Below are positions 18,429-29,914 of a stretch of DNA of 64,000 bases, piece by piece (position 1 is the stretch's first letter; each line of letters starts with the position of its first letter). The stretch comes from Candidatus Altimarinota bacterium (GTDB taxonomy: Bacteria; Patescibacteriota; Gracilibacteria; BD1-5; UBA2023): NCBI GenBank assembly GCA_028689205.1, contig JAQTWP010000005.1:1-64000 (forward strand). Reading direction: 5' to 3'. Below the pieces are notes generated by a model, which worked only from the letters and a program-made list of their open reading frames with translations, did not search any database and was not told where the DNA came from. The translations under genes and the position numbers were made by a program.

Positions 18429-19214
18429 TTATATAGAAAATCTCTTGAAAGATACTATTGAATTTTCACCAATAAAATCTTTAACTTTTAAGTCTGGATT
18501 AACTACGAATTGTTGAGTAAGTAGAGCATTTTCTTCTCTGAACTTAGTCATTTTACCATCAATAATTTTTAACATTATTTCTGCTGGTTTACCAGTGTTT
18601 TTTGGATCTTGTTGCATTATTTCTAATTGAATAGATTTTTCTTTTGCAACAATTTCATCACTAATATCAGTTGGGCTTAGTACATCTGGGTTAGTTGCAG
18701 TAACGTGCATTGCAACTTGTTTTAGTTTTTCTGAATCAGTTCAAGCTTTTGCAACAATTACTGCTGCAACTTTGTTATTAGAATGAACATATGATTCAAT
18801 TACTTCTCACTCGAATTTAGTAAGAGCAAGAATTCTCATATTTTCACCAACTTTTAATTGGTATTCAGCTGATTTTAGAACTTCTGCTTGAGCAATTGCT
18901 TCTTCCTCGGAATTAGTTTTTCTTAATTCAATGAATTTAGTTAGCATTTCATCAAAAGTTTCATTTCTAGAAACGAAATCCGTTTCACAACTTACGGCAA
19001 CTACATAAGTAGCATTACCTTCAGTAACTATTTTGATTTTACCTTCTAGAGTTTCATTATCAGCTCTTTTTGCTGCTTTTGAAATTCATTTTTTTCTTAG
19101 TATGTCAATTGCTAAGTCAATATCACCGTTTGATTCAGTAAGTGCATTTTTGCAATCTACCATACCAACTCAAGTAATATCTCTAAGTTCTTTAACTTGT
19201 TGTGCTGTTATCAT
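18429..19214 (-). CDS. tsf: Elongation factor Ts
   Basis: EF-Ts, 261 aa, the nucleotide-exchange factor for EF-Tu. It starts with the UBA-like domain VKELRDITGVGMVDCKNAL, in which the TDVGMM-type motif is GVGMVDCK. The core contains VAVSCETDFVSRNE, the conserved EF-Tu contact, and VAMHVTATNPDVLSPTDI. It ends with a shortened dimerisation region. It lies downstream of rpsB with one small membrane-protein gene between them, a variant of the common rpsB-tsf pair. Confidence 0.96.
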
Positions 19215-19260
19215 ATTTTATTAAAGTTATTTAAATAAAATTTAAAGTGTTTTATATTAT

Positions 19261-19290
19261 ACTGGATTCCCATTTTCATGGGAATGACAG
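19261..19290. repeat. dRS3-like palindromic repeat
   Basis: ATTCCCA, loop TTTTCA, TGGGAAT, then GACAG (19266-19290). It lies between tsf and the 19299 gene. Confidence 0.7.
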
Positions 19291-19298
19291 TTTTGAAA

Positions 19299-19691
19299 TT
19301 ATTTTCTTTCTTTCATTTTATCTCAAACCCATATTATGAGTGATTTTAGGAAAGTTAATTCATATATTTCTCAAAGGTAAGCTTTGTATCAAACAAAAAC
19401 TCAGAATCAAGTGTATACAATTAAGAATAATCAACCAAGTCAGACGAATCTGAGTGATCAAGTTATAAGAAGTAGTATTCAAGATAAGAAATTCATTAGT
19501 AAGAATATTACATATAATATTCATCACTGTTTCATGTGGAATTTAAGGAATTCTGTATCTTTTTGCATAAAAAATGGAGCAAGAAAAAGAAAATGTGCGT
19601 AGCATACTGCTGCAAGAATTCTATCTTCTTTTGATGGTTTCCCATCTTCTTCTCATTCTTCTAGGAAAAATTTATCTTTATCGAAATCCAT
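19299..19691 (-). CDS. Small membrane protein between rpsB and tsf
   Basis: A 130-aa protein with an acidic cytosolic N-terminus (about 1-25) and three to four TM segments from residue 26 on. The pattern ILAAVCYAHFLFLAPFFMQKDTEFLKFHMKQG, with a helix-breaking loop then two TMs, resembles DUF4870/Tic20-like proteins; this is tentative. Glycines of the hydrophobic half are mostly TGA. Same strand as rpsB and tsf, 24 nt after rpsB, so probably co-transcribed. Confidence 0.8.
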
Positions 19692-19715
19692 AGTATTAAC
19701 TTAATTTATTAAAAT

Positions 19716-20495
19716 TTAAGCTTGTTTTGGAGTGTCTGTTCTTGGGAATTCTCTTTTGATTGGATTAGGGTTTCTTGGTGTGAATTTTTTACCTTCTTCA
19801 GCTTCAAAAGGTTTTGCAATTTTTTTGCGAGTTAATATTGGTCTAATGTAATCAAAAATGAATTTGATTGCTTTGATAGAATTAACATTACAAGGAACGA
19901 AGTTAGTACAAGAATCTATATCACCTGTAGAACCTAGAAGTGCATATGATGGGATTTTTAATTTTGCACTTTCTGTAAGAGCAAGTCATTCATAATGACC
20001 ATCAATTACGAAAACTGCATCTGGAGCTTTTCTTAATTCTTTAAGTCCTTCGTAAGCTTTTCTTAATTTTTCTAATTCTTTAATTTTGATTGCTTTTTCT
20101 TTTTTACTTAACATATCAAGAACTCAAGTTTCTAGATCTTTTTCTAATTTGTTGTAAGTTGTAATTCTCTTTTTAAGAGTAGAGAAGTTAGTTAGAAGTC
20201 CTGGAACCCATTTATCATTAACATAATGATGTCCAGTTGAGATAGCTAATTCTTTTACAAGACCACGAGCTTGAAGTTTAGTACCTACTATTAGAATTTC
20301 TTTTCAAGTTTCTGAAAGTTTAGTAAGAGTTTCTTTTAATTCTTCTAATTTCTTTTCAGTTTTATAAAGGTCAAAAACGTGAATACCGTTTTGAACTCCA
20401 TATATATAATCTCTCATTTTAGGAGACCAATATTGACGTTTGTTTGATATATGCACAGCATTATCAAGCATATCTTTTATAAGTGTATCAGACAT
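19716..20495 (-). CDS. rpsB: 30S ribosomal protein S2 (uS2)
   Basis: uS2, 259 aa. Conserved segments: NAVHISNKRQYWSPKMRDYIYGVQNGIHVFDLYKT at the N-terminus, GGMLTN-type motif as PGLLTNFSTLKKRI, and PDAVFVIDGHYE. A Lys/Pro-rich tail follows. I prefer the ATG at 20495; an in-frame ATG at 20528 would add 11 residues of no conserved sequence. The GGH motif usual near the N-terminus is altered to VHISNK. Confidence 0.95.
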
Positions 20496-20590
20496 AAGTA
20501 ATTGTTTTAAAAAAATAATCCTTGGCATTTTTGTATTTGAAGTATAGTTTAGGTCTTATAAGCCCAGGAATATACTTTATTTATAAATAC

Positions 20591-20630
20591 AAAAACGTGA
20601 CTTGTTTTCATTTTCCGAAAAAAGTCACGT
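20591..20630 (-). terminator. Intrinsic terminator of the 20647 gene
   Basis: An 8-bp stem ACGTGACT / AGTCACGT with a 20-nt loop, followed on the minus strand by TTTTTG. Confidence 0.65.
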
Positions 20631-20646
20631 GTATTATATTGATATT

Positions 20647-21657
20647 TTATTTATTGCAAGCTTTTTTTGGAGTAAAAATTTTATCAAGATTCGAGGTATA
20701 ATATCAAGAATTTAATAAGAATAAAAAGCTTTCAAAAACCTCATCTTTATTTCTTCATTTTAGTAGTTTTTCATATTCAATTTTTTGGTTATCGGACATT
20801 TCTATATTCTCATTATAAACTTTGAGAGCTTGTCATCATAGATTGGTTGCTATACAAGATAGTTTATTAGAATTATTAATTTCAATATTAAAAATAACGT
20901 TAATTAATCAATCATTAATATTAATACGGGTTACTGCATAATGTCAGTCTTGCCTTACATTAGTTACGCTATATTCTGAGTTTCATGTCAAAGGATTAAT
21001 TATATCAAAGTGATCAGGATGTTCAATAAATCCTAGAGTTGCTAGACTTCAATCATCTTTATCAAATACATTTTTAACTCACTCTTCTTTAAGGCATAAA
21101 GATACATCTCATAATTTATCAAATATATAAGGAAGAGTATCGCTCATATGAATAATATGTTCGAGATTATTAATGTCAGCGTTAGACCCAATTCCTGAAG
21201 AATTTTGAGTATATCAAGATAGCTCATTCATTATTTTTTCTAATTCATCGTGTGATTTTGCTATTGTAACATCAGTACTTTTTGCTTGTGTTGTAATATT
21301 TTTTGGATTAATTTTTGGCTTAATTACTAATTCTAATTCACCATCTTCATCATCAAAGAAATTATCAAAAACTATTCTCCTTTCTTTTTTTTCTGTTTTC
21401 TGTTTTGTATTTCAGTCAATCCAATCTAGAAAATTCTCTCAATCTGCAGAAATACAAGTTTTTGGTTCTGGCGAAATCCTATTTTCAACTCTCTCTACTA
21501 TATTTGAATTAATCCTAGATATGTCTGGTATTCATTGAGTAGGTTTGTAATTTTTTGGCCAACCTGGTTTTTCTGCTCAGTCAAAGTTCTCAAGTCATAA
21601 ATCTTCAGGTTTCAAAATTATTCCTGAATTGTTATCTGAAAAAGGTTTATTTCACAT
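20647..21657 (-). CDS. Hypothetical cytosolic protein
   Basis: A 336-aa soluble protein with no signal or TM segment, not recognised. Residues 1-130 are low-complexity and charged, probably disordered, with proline-rich stretches. From about 130 a more ordered region starts with a helix (SHDELEKIMNELSGY) and continues with alternating strands (SVTNVRQDGHYAVTRININDGLINVIFNI). The latter part could be a beta-rich fold. The start codon ATG is followed directly by a TGA glycine. Convergent with rpsB, divergent from gatB. Confidence 0.75.
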
Positions 21658-21797
21658 AAATAAGTAATTATCTTTTATTAGATGGATTGTATCATAAGTA
21701 TGACAAAAAATGCAAATTTTTAACACTTTTGCATTTGCTTTTTGAAGCAAAATATATAAAATCTCGCCAATATTATTTTTAAATATAAATATACAAT

Positions 21798-23255
21798 ATG
21801 TACGAAAAATACGAAATAGTTATGTGATTAGAGACTCATATAAGAATAAAATCTCAAACAAAAATGTTCTGTAGTTGTAAAAATTCATTAGAATTAGCAT
21901 GAGAACCAAATGAAAGTACTTGTCCTGTTTGTATGTGATTCCCAGGAATGCTTCCTGTATTAAATGAAGAAGTTGTTAATCTTGCTGTGAGAGCCGGTCA
22001 TGCTATGAAATGTATTATCAATGAAAAGTCAGAATTTGACAGGAAATCTTACTTTTATCCTGATTCTCCTTCTGGTTATCAGATTACTCAACTTTATCAT
22101 CCGATAGTTGAGCACTGAGAAGTTAGAACTTTTGTTAACTGAGAATTAGTGACTTTTAGGATTAATAGAATGCATATTGAGAATGATGCTGGTAAACTTG
22201 TGCATGCCTGAACTAAAACTCTTTGTGATTATAATAGAGCAGGGGGTCCACTTATGGAAATTGTTACTGAGCCGGATTTTCGTTCAAAAGAAGAAGTAAT
22301 TGCATATCTTGAAGAATTACAAAAAATTATTAGATTCTCTTGAGCTTCTAATGCTGATATGGATAAATGACAACTTAGATGTGATGTGAATATTTCACTT
22401 AGATTACATGGAGAAAATGTTCTAAATAACAGAGTAGAAATTAAGAATATGAACTCATTTGCTGCGATATGAAGAGCAATTGATACAGAATTCAAACGTC
22501 AAGTTAAATTATATGAAAAATGAGAGAAAGTTGAACAAGAAACAAGGTGATGGAATGATGAGAAATGAATTTCTAATTCTTTAAGAAGCAAAGAAGATGC
22601 TATGGATTATAGATATTTCCCCGAGCCAGATTTACCACCCTTAGTTCTTACAAAAGAATATATAGAAGCAAGAAAAATAAATGAACTTCCACTAGATAGA
22701 AGACTTAAATATCTTAATGAATATAAGATTGGTGAAGATGAAGCAAGAATTCTTTCGAATGAAAGAGATATTTCTGATTACTTCGAAAATCTAGTTAAAT
22801 TAACTAATGATCCAAAAAAATCTTGTTCATATGTAACTTCAATTTTAATTAAATCAATATTAGATTATAATAATTCTTCTGCAACTTGAGATAATCTTAA
22901 TTTTTGAAATATCCCATTTGATATATCTGAAATGTCAGAAATTATAATTCTTACAAATAAAGATGAACTTTCTTCTACAAATGCAAAAATTGTAGTTGAA
23001 GAATTATTCAAAAGATGAAATTCTTGAAAAACAAGTGAAATAGTTGATGAATTCTGATTAAGACAAACTAATGATACTTGAGCTCTAGAACAAGTTGTAA
23101 AAAATGTGATAGAAAATAATCCTACTCAATTGGCAGAATATAAGGCATGAAAAGTTAATCTTTTTGGGTACTTTGTTGGTCAAGCTATGAAGGAAAGTAA
23201 ATGACAAGGTAATCCAAAAATTTTCACTGAATTACTTAAGAAATATTTAGATTAA
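21798..23255 (+). CDS. gatB: Asp-tRNA(Asn)/Glu-tRNA(Gln) amidotransferase subunit B
   Basis: GatB, 485 aa, transamidates mischarged Glu-tRNA(Gln) or Asp-tRNA(Asn) with GatA and GatC. It has the start [16 protein letters not shown], zinc ligands CSC...CPVC, the kinase-like core [43 protein letters not shown] and [13 protein letters not shown]. The C-terminal YqeY-like tail starts near residue 330 and ends [16 protein letters not shown]. Length is standard. gatA and gatC are not in the window. Confidence 0.97.
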
Positions 23256-23302
23256 ATTCAATTATAAATCTTATGGAATTCTGATATATAAAACAAAAAG
23301 TT

Positions 23303-23587
23303 ATGGAAACTTGGAAGTCATATTTTCTAAAATTCGATATAGAAAATGATGATTATTATCCAATGGTAAAATTATCAGAAGAAGTATGAGAATTATCAGA
23401 AGCATTCTTGAATTATAAATGAAAATCAAGACCTGCTAAATCCAAACTAAAATCTAAAGACTTATTAAAAGAAGAATTAGCGGATGAATTATCAGACGTT
23501 ATTTGAACAGTTATACTTATGGCTGATGAACTCGGAATTGATCTAGAAAAAACAATTGAGAGAAAATGGTTTGATAAGAATAAGTAA
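23303..23587 (+). CDS. MazG-like nucleotide pyrophosphohydrolase
   Basis: A 94-aa protein of the MazG/all-alpha NTP-PPase superfamily. The metal-binding pattern is KLSEEVGELSEAFL (about 25-38) and EELADELSDVIGTVILMADELGID (about 62-85), i.e. ExxE and ExxD. It would hydrolyse noncanonical or stress-related nucleotides to NMP and PPi. 47 nt after gatB. Confidence 0.88.
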
Positions 23588-23695
23588 TTTATTTTTTCTA
23601 TATAACTTTTTATATCTTTCAAGAACTATTATTTTGCAATAAAAAGCATTATGCTATATACTAATTCGGATGTTTATAAATTATCTATTTAATAA

Positions 23696-24886
23696 ATGAA
23701 AGCTTTATACGTTATTTTTTTTGTACCACTTACTTTAATTTTAGTTACTTCCTGTACAGTCCAAAGCGAAGATACTTGAAATAATGATTCGACAATAACA
23801 GAGCAAACTAGTATGGATAGTACTCAAAATATCTCAGTTTTTGTAGATTCTAAAGAACAAAAATGATTTGTTTCTTTGGATAACTGAACAAAGGTTGATA
23901 TTAATAAACTTAAGGAAAGTCCAGATATTATTACTACTGTAGATTGAGAAGATGATTGTGTAAGTAGTATTGTCAATTATGAAGAATCAATTCAAGACTG
24001 AGTTATATTAAAACCACAAACTTTAGACGTTACACTAGATCTTACTAAGATTGGTCAATGAGATGATCTCGCCAAATTAACACAATCTAGAATAGAAACA
24101 CTAAAAACTCTTGTAGATGGAGAATTATATGAATGAGTAAAAATGAATCCAGGAGATTCAATGATATTAAGATTCATATGAACAATTGATTATTGAATTA
24201 ATTGAAAGAATCTTCCATTAAATGACAAAATAAGTATCAAATTATCAGAAAAAGTTGGTAAATCTGTTAAGATTTCGAATATTGAATGTGTAAAAAATAA
24301 AAGAAAAAAACTTATTTATCTAAAAATTAATAGTGAAAATATTTCAATTGATAATTGAGATGATATAGTAAAAAAGAATAAAAATTATAATATCAAGAAT
24401 GAAGTTAATTCAACTCAAAAATTCGAAGTTGCAGATACTGATAGTTTGATAAATATTGTTACAAAAGAATTTGATATGAGATCAGAAAATGATAAATATG
24501 CTAAATGATCATATATTCTCGAATTCCTAGACCAATCAGATATACTAGATTCCAAAGTTTGAAATGTTAATACTTTTATTTTTACTGATGCTAATTTTCA
24601 ACTTCATCCTAATTTTTTGAAGAATTATGCTAATCCATATAATATAAAACTTGATGAAGTATGAGATTTTTCACCCGATGTATACAATGCTCATCCTCAA
24701 TCCTTTTCTAGTTTTTATAGATATCTTGCGACTGACCCGTATATAACTAGTATTAAACAAAAATGTGCTAAAAATAATTCTCTATATTTAATTGGAACTA
24801 AAAGCTGAACTAATAAATACTTTAATAATATTTTAGAGATTTTTTATACTAAACTACTTCCAAATTGTAAAATAATATTTAATTAA
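23696..24886 (+). CDS. Lipoprotein of the protease locus
   Basis: A 396-aa lipoprotein: signal 1-19 and lipobox ILVTSC with Cys20. The mature N-terminus is Ser/Thr/Asn-rich, then mixed alpha/beta. The middle (about 255-310) reads YILEFLDQSDILDSK...NTFIFTDANFQ, which resembles the strand-Asp-x-Ser strand and later TD strand of von Willebrand A folds; this is tentative. Four cysteines lie in the mature part. First of three closely packed genes (12-nt gap, then 1 nt), so probably a partner of the coiled-coil membrane protein and the protease. Confidence 0.85.
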
Positions 24887-24898
24887 CAAAAACAAAAA

Positions 24899-26746
24899 AT
24901 GATTGCAGAAATATTTCAGGAATGAGAAAACTACTTCCAAACTTATCTAAATGACGTTCTAAAACTTAGAGCAAAAAATCTAGAAAAATGACAACCTTTT
25001 AATACTGTTGACAAAGATATTCAAGATAGTGCTTATAATACGCTTATTTCTGATCATATTTCAGAATACAATCAGAAAAAACTATCAATTGAAAATGAAA
25101 TTAAAAAAGTCGAACTTACGATTAATAAAATCAATATTCAATATAATCAAAAAATAAAAGCTCTTGGTTTGTGAGATTCTTCTAATGCAACTCAGATAGT
25201 TGATGTTAAAAAAATGCTTGAAACGAATAAAAGTAAAATTCTTTCTCTAGAAAGTGAATTAAGAGATTTATTTAATGATTTGAATAGTATTAAGAATAAT
25301 TTTGATACTTGAATTAGACAAGCAACCAATCTACAACAAGAGATTTTTAATTCTCTTAAATTATATAGAAATAAATTAGATTTATTATTAACTTCTAATG
25401 ATAAAGAATTAAAAGATTATATTGAAGAAAGAAAAAAAGTTCTTCATGATGAATGTAATATTTTTTCAAAATCTTTAATCTCAAAACTTGATGAATATAA
25501 GGAAGCCTTGATAAGTGATTTAGAAATATATAGACAAAACAAACAAAAGGAATTTGATGATGTTTATAATATAAATGCTTATCTTAAAACATGAGTTAAA
25601 ATGGAAGAAAAAACATCTAAAATCAAAAGTATAAAAGACAAGATAGAAAATGTTAAAACTCATTTAGTAGATACTAATTCAAAAGTTTTTATAAAAAATA
25701 TTTCATGGCTTTTACTACTTTTACTAGTTTCTCTTTATGATTATATTTTCTTGAATAAAATATTTGTTGATATATTCGATGTTCAAGGTTGAGATCCACA
25801 AGGCCTAAAAGATATGCTTTTTGGTGTAATTTCTTGGCTTAATCTTCTATCCGGTTGAGTTCTTCTTCTTCTTGTATTCCTATATACAATGTGATCAAAA
25901 GTATATGAAAAATGATCAAAAATTGAATGAGTATTCATTAAAATGTTGCTTATTTTTATAGTTCTTTGTTTAGTTGTATTCAGTGTTGTAGATATTAAGT
26001 TGTGATGAAATTGAGAAATAATATATAAATTCGTACAAACAGAATGAGTATTTATAGAATTCATTCTAAGATTGCTTATGCTTCCAGTTTTACTTGTTTG
26101 AGATTTTATTTTATTAAAGATGATTATCTGGGAAGATTTTTATTTATGAGATATAATTTTTAAAATATTTCTTTCGCCTTTTTATCTTATATATCTAACA
26201 TTTCAACTTTTCGTAAGTACTTTTAATTATCTTACTTTGTGATTGTTAATTGAGAAAAAAAGAAAAAAAGTTCTTGAGTTAAATTTATTAAATGAGGAAA
26301 ATATCAAAAAATCAATAAATCCGAACATTTTATTTGATATTAATCTTGCTTGAATTATTTTGAATGAAAAATCAATTGAGCCTATGGATTGACAGTATAT
26401 TTCAACTGATTCATTAAGTAATACTCTACCAAGTATTTCAGAATGATTAAAGAATTCTTTCTCAGATTTAAGTAAAATAAATGATTTAGTCAAAACTATT
26501 CAAGTTGATATTAATGATAAAATTAGATGATATTCAGAGATAAGTGTTAAAGAAAAAGCTGACCAAAAAATAAAAATTGATCAACTTAAAACCGAACAAA
26601 CTAATTTTTTACAAAGTTATATAGATTCAAGAAGTAAATTAATAGCTAATCTTCAAACTTCTAATGAATTACTTAATGAAATACAATCTTCTCTAAAAAA
26701 ATGAATAACTAGCTGATATAAAAAATATATTCTATCAAACATATAA
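24899..26746 (+). CDS. Large coiled-coil polytopic membrane protein
   Basis: A 615-aa protein. Residues 1-255 are long Lys/Asn/Leu-rich heptads (coiled coil) with no signal. Five to six TM segments follow at about 258-450, including KNISWLLLLLLVSLYDYIF and a WEDFYLGDII loop. Residues 455-615 form a second helical or coiled-coil region ending in a basic tail. No known family recognised. Both long coiled-coil ends would face the same side if the TM count is even. Tightly coupled to the protease gene (1 nt gap), so it may scaffold that protein. Confidence 0.85.
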
Positions 26747-26747
26747 A

Positions 26748-28895
26748 ATGGCAAAACATATTGAAGAACAAAGTCCCTGGGTTAATGAAGAGTCCAATAT
26801 TGCTTCAGATTCCCTTTATGAAAGTAATATTGGTGAAATTGGTTATAATGATTATCAAATAGCTTCGAATAAAAAAACTATTAAAAATCCAATTTCATCT
26901 TCTCAACTTTGAGATCCAAGTACTACTACCAAAATTCCTTCAAGTTCTGTATGGAAAGAGTTTTTAAAATTCTTAGCTTTTTTGCTTCTGATAATTGGAA
27001 TTGTTTTTTTTATTGCTTATTTATTTAATAAAAACGCACCAACTACTAATTACAGATGAATTATCAAAAAAACTGATATTAACAAACTTAATTCAAAAGA
27101 TTATATTACCGAAGATATTGATGATGAATACTATGAAATAAATACAACTAATAAGGATATTATAAATAACAGCGCAGTTGAGAAGGATTCATTTTTTGAA
27201 TTACAAGCTGCACCTATAAATAATCTTCCAACAAATAGTTGTTCTTGAGCGGATGATTGGGATAAAAAAGCATTATGAGATAATGAATTCGTAGATGATT
27301 ATATTCAAAACAGTAAAAAAATTACAAAAGTAGCAATAATTGATACTTGAATTAATACGAATTTAATTGATTTTAAAGATAATATAGATACAAAAAATTC
27401 AATAAATATTGTAGAACCAAAAGAATCCATAGATGATAAAAATTGACATTGAACAAACATTGCTCTTATAATTCATAGATATGTAAGCACTACTAATTTT
27501 GTTATAATAAAAGCTAATTCAAAAGATAGTAAAAAAATATCATACATTGACACTATAAAATCTATTAATTATGCAATAAAACAAAAACCAGATGTTATTA
27601 ATATAAGTTTTGGTTGAGATATTAAAAAAATTAAACCTCTTCAAAATTCTATATCTAGAGCCAATTCTATTTGAATTATTATTGTAGTTTCTTGATGAAA
27701 TTCTAATTCCGATAAAATTAATCATTTCCCAACCGCATATTCTTGAGTGATAACTACATGAAGTTTTAATGATAAAAATTCAATTTCTGAATTTTCAAAT
27801 AAAACTTCTGATTTTAATTTTCCTGGAGAATGTATATCTACAGCCAATAATGAATTTGTTAACGGAAACAGTTATTCTGCACCAATTCTTTCTGCTACTA
27901 TATTAATGATTAAAATGTTTATTCCTGCAGGAACTTGAAATATTTATTATTCAGATTTAATGAAATCAAATAGTAATAATATAGGTTGATTATTAATTCT
28001 AAGTATTCCCAAATTATTGAATATTTCAGACGATAGTGATGAATATATCAAAAACTTAGAATGAATAAAAAAAGATATAAATAAAACGAGCTTATTTCTT
28101 GATGATTTTAAAGAAAGTATAACCATAGATTCATCTCTTGATTGATATGAAAAAGCTTTGAATACTTTCAAATCTCAATTCAATAAGACGCAAAACGATA
28201 TATTAACAAAATTATCAAGATTAAAAAAGATTTTCAATAAAAAATGAATTACTCTAAAAAACGATGATTTAATTATTGCTGAAATTAATAATGATTTAGC
28301 AGTTGTTAGGGCGTTTTTAGAGTGAGATAAAGTAATTCTAGATATAACATGAGAAAAAAAGCTAGCGCAAACTCTGTGAGTAGATTCTTGTATTGAAAAC
28401 ACCAAAAATATTAAGTGTTGAGAGGGTAGTGGTTCAATATCTAATAAATGTATGAATAAATTCGCTTGATGAAAAAATCTTGTTTGTTGAGTACTAGTTC
28501 CTATTATCAAAGCTTGAACTCAACTTCCTGCGGTATGAAGTTGAAAATATGTAACAATTCTTAATGATCAAGTTAATTTACCAATTTCTATTATTGAATG
28601 AGAAAGCTTTATTTCAAGAGATAATAAACAAATTTGAAAAGTTATCCTAGAAAAATTACCAAGGAAATCTGCCTGAGAAGCTTGATGAAATGTTAATTTT
28701 ATGATTGATTCAGCTTGAACTCTTTCTGTAAAAGTTATAGACATTAATGATAATAATAATGAAGTTCAATCAAGAATAGAAAAACTTCTAAGTACCGAAA
28801 GTTCTAATCAAATAAATTGAGATTTACTAAAAAATACAGAAAAAATAAATGAAATCCAGAATATTCTTGAATTATCCTTAATAAAACTTAATTAA
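26748..28895 (+). CDS. Membrane-anchored subtilisin-like protease fused to an Hsp70-type substrate-binding domain
   Basis: A 715-aa protein. A disordered N-terminus (1-70) precedes one TM (72-93). A peptidase S8 domain (about 190-395) has the full triad: Asp199 in VAIIDTG, His234 in NGHGTN, Ser375 in GNSYSAP, and oxyanion Asn318 in SGGN. A helical linker (430-515) follows. Residues 528-670 align by eye with the DnaK substrate-binding beta domain: VILDITGEKKLAQTLG, GVLVPIIKAGTQLP, DNKQIGKVIL and VNFMIDSAGTLSVKVIDIND. A ~30-residue insert holds cysteines 548, 557, 568 and 580. No Hsp70 ATPase domain is present. Fused function (substrate capture plus cleavage outside the cell) is inference. Confidence 0.88.
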
Positions 28896-28938
28896 ATTAT
28901 TCTTTTTAAAACAATCCGAAATATAATAATTTAATAAT

Positions 28939-28972
28939 AAAAAATTACTTTGTAAATCAAAGTAATTTTTTT
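28939..28972 (+). terminator. Intrinsic terminator of the protease operon
   Basis: A 10-bp perfect stem AATTACTTTG / CAAAGTAATT with a 5-nt loop, then a T-run. Confidence 0.9.
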
Positions 28973-29023
28973 ATACTAGAGGTATTAATTCAAACAAATT
29001 TTATTTAACTTTTAAATTTATAT

Positions 29024-29881
29024 ATGGCAATAATTAATTTTAGGTCAGCTTACGAAGCTATATTCAAATCATTCAATGTTTCTGCAGATACAGAATTAGT
29101 ATCCAAACTAGAATCCGATTGAATTCAAAAAATGATAATAATTAAAAGATCATGGTTTTTCGGATTATTCATTTCTTGGATGTTCGTGTTAATGTTTATT
29201 ATAATGATAGCGAATTCATATTTAATTTATGTTAATTTTGCTAATTTTACAGTTTCGTGAATACTTATATCTGTACTTATATTCAATATACTTTATCGGA
29301 TATTTTCAGTTTTTTTATATTTTTCAAAATTCAAAAAAATATATTGAGTAAGAAGTGTGATAGTAGATACAAAAGTAATCAAAGAACATTTAAATGATTG
29401 AGATTTAGCTTTTTCAAAATTTTTTAATCAAACTATTTTTAATTATTTTATACTTGTTTTAATTACGTTATTTACCGCTTATGAAATAGTTTTTGTTTAT
29501 TGATTTAACGAAGTAGGTTTTTTATGATGATTGAATATAATTTTGCTTATTGTACAAATGTTTTTATCTACAAAATTCAAAAAAAGAATGTTGGATCTTG
29601 AAATGGATTTTGCCGTAGTTATCCCTTGAAAGATTATACTATATAATCAAAGTAATCTTTCTAGAGATGTACAAACTATTAATTCTGAAAAAATTAAAAC
29701 AATTACAAGTAAACATGCAAAACTTCTATGATCTATATTTGATTTTGGAGAAATTACAATACTTACTGAATGAGATGAAGCTAATATGTGAGAAATGACA
29801 CTTCAGTATATTGCTTGTCCATCAGAAACTGTTTATGAAATAAATGAATTACTTAGGATGAGTGAAAATAAATGAGAATAA
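29024..29881 (+). CDS. Polytopic membrane protein with a PH-like C-terminal domain
   Basis: A 285-aa protein. After a cytosolic N-terminus (1-42), four TM segments lie at about 43-67, 75-100, 140-160 and 168-188. The C-terminal soluble part (200-285) has the strand pattern SKHAKLLGSIFDFGEITILTEG...MTLQYIACPSETVYEIN, typical of bacterial PH (bPH2/YdbT-like) domains. Role unknown. Own transcription unit after the protease terminator and 33 nt before the HD gene. Confidence 0.82.
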
Positions 29882-29914
29882 AAACTAATTAGTATTATAA
29901 CTAACAAAAAAATT

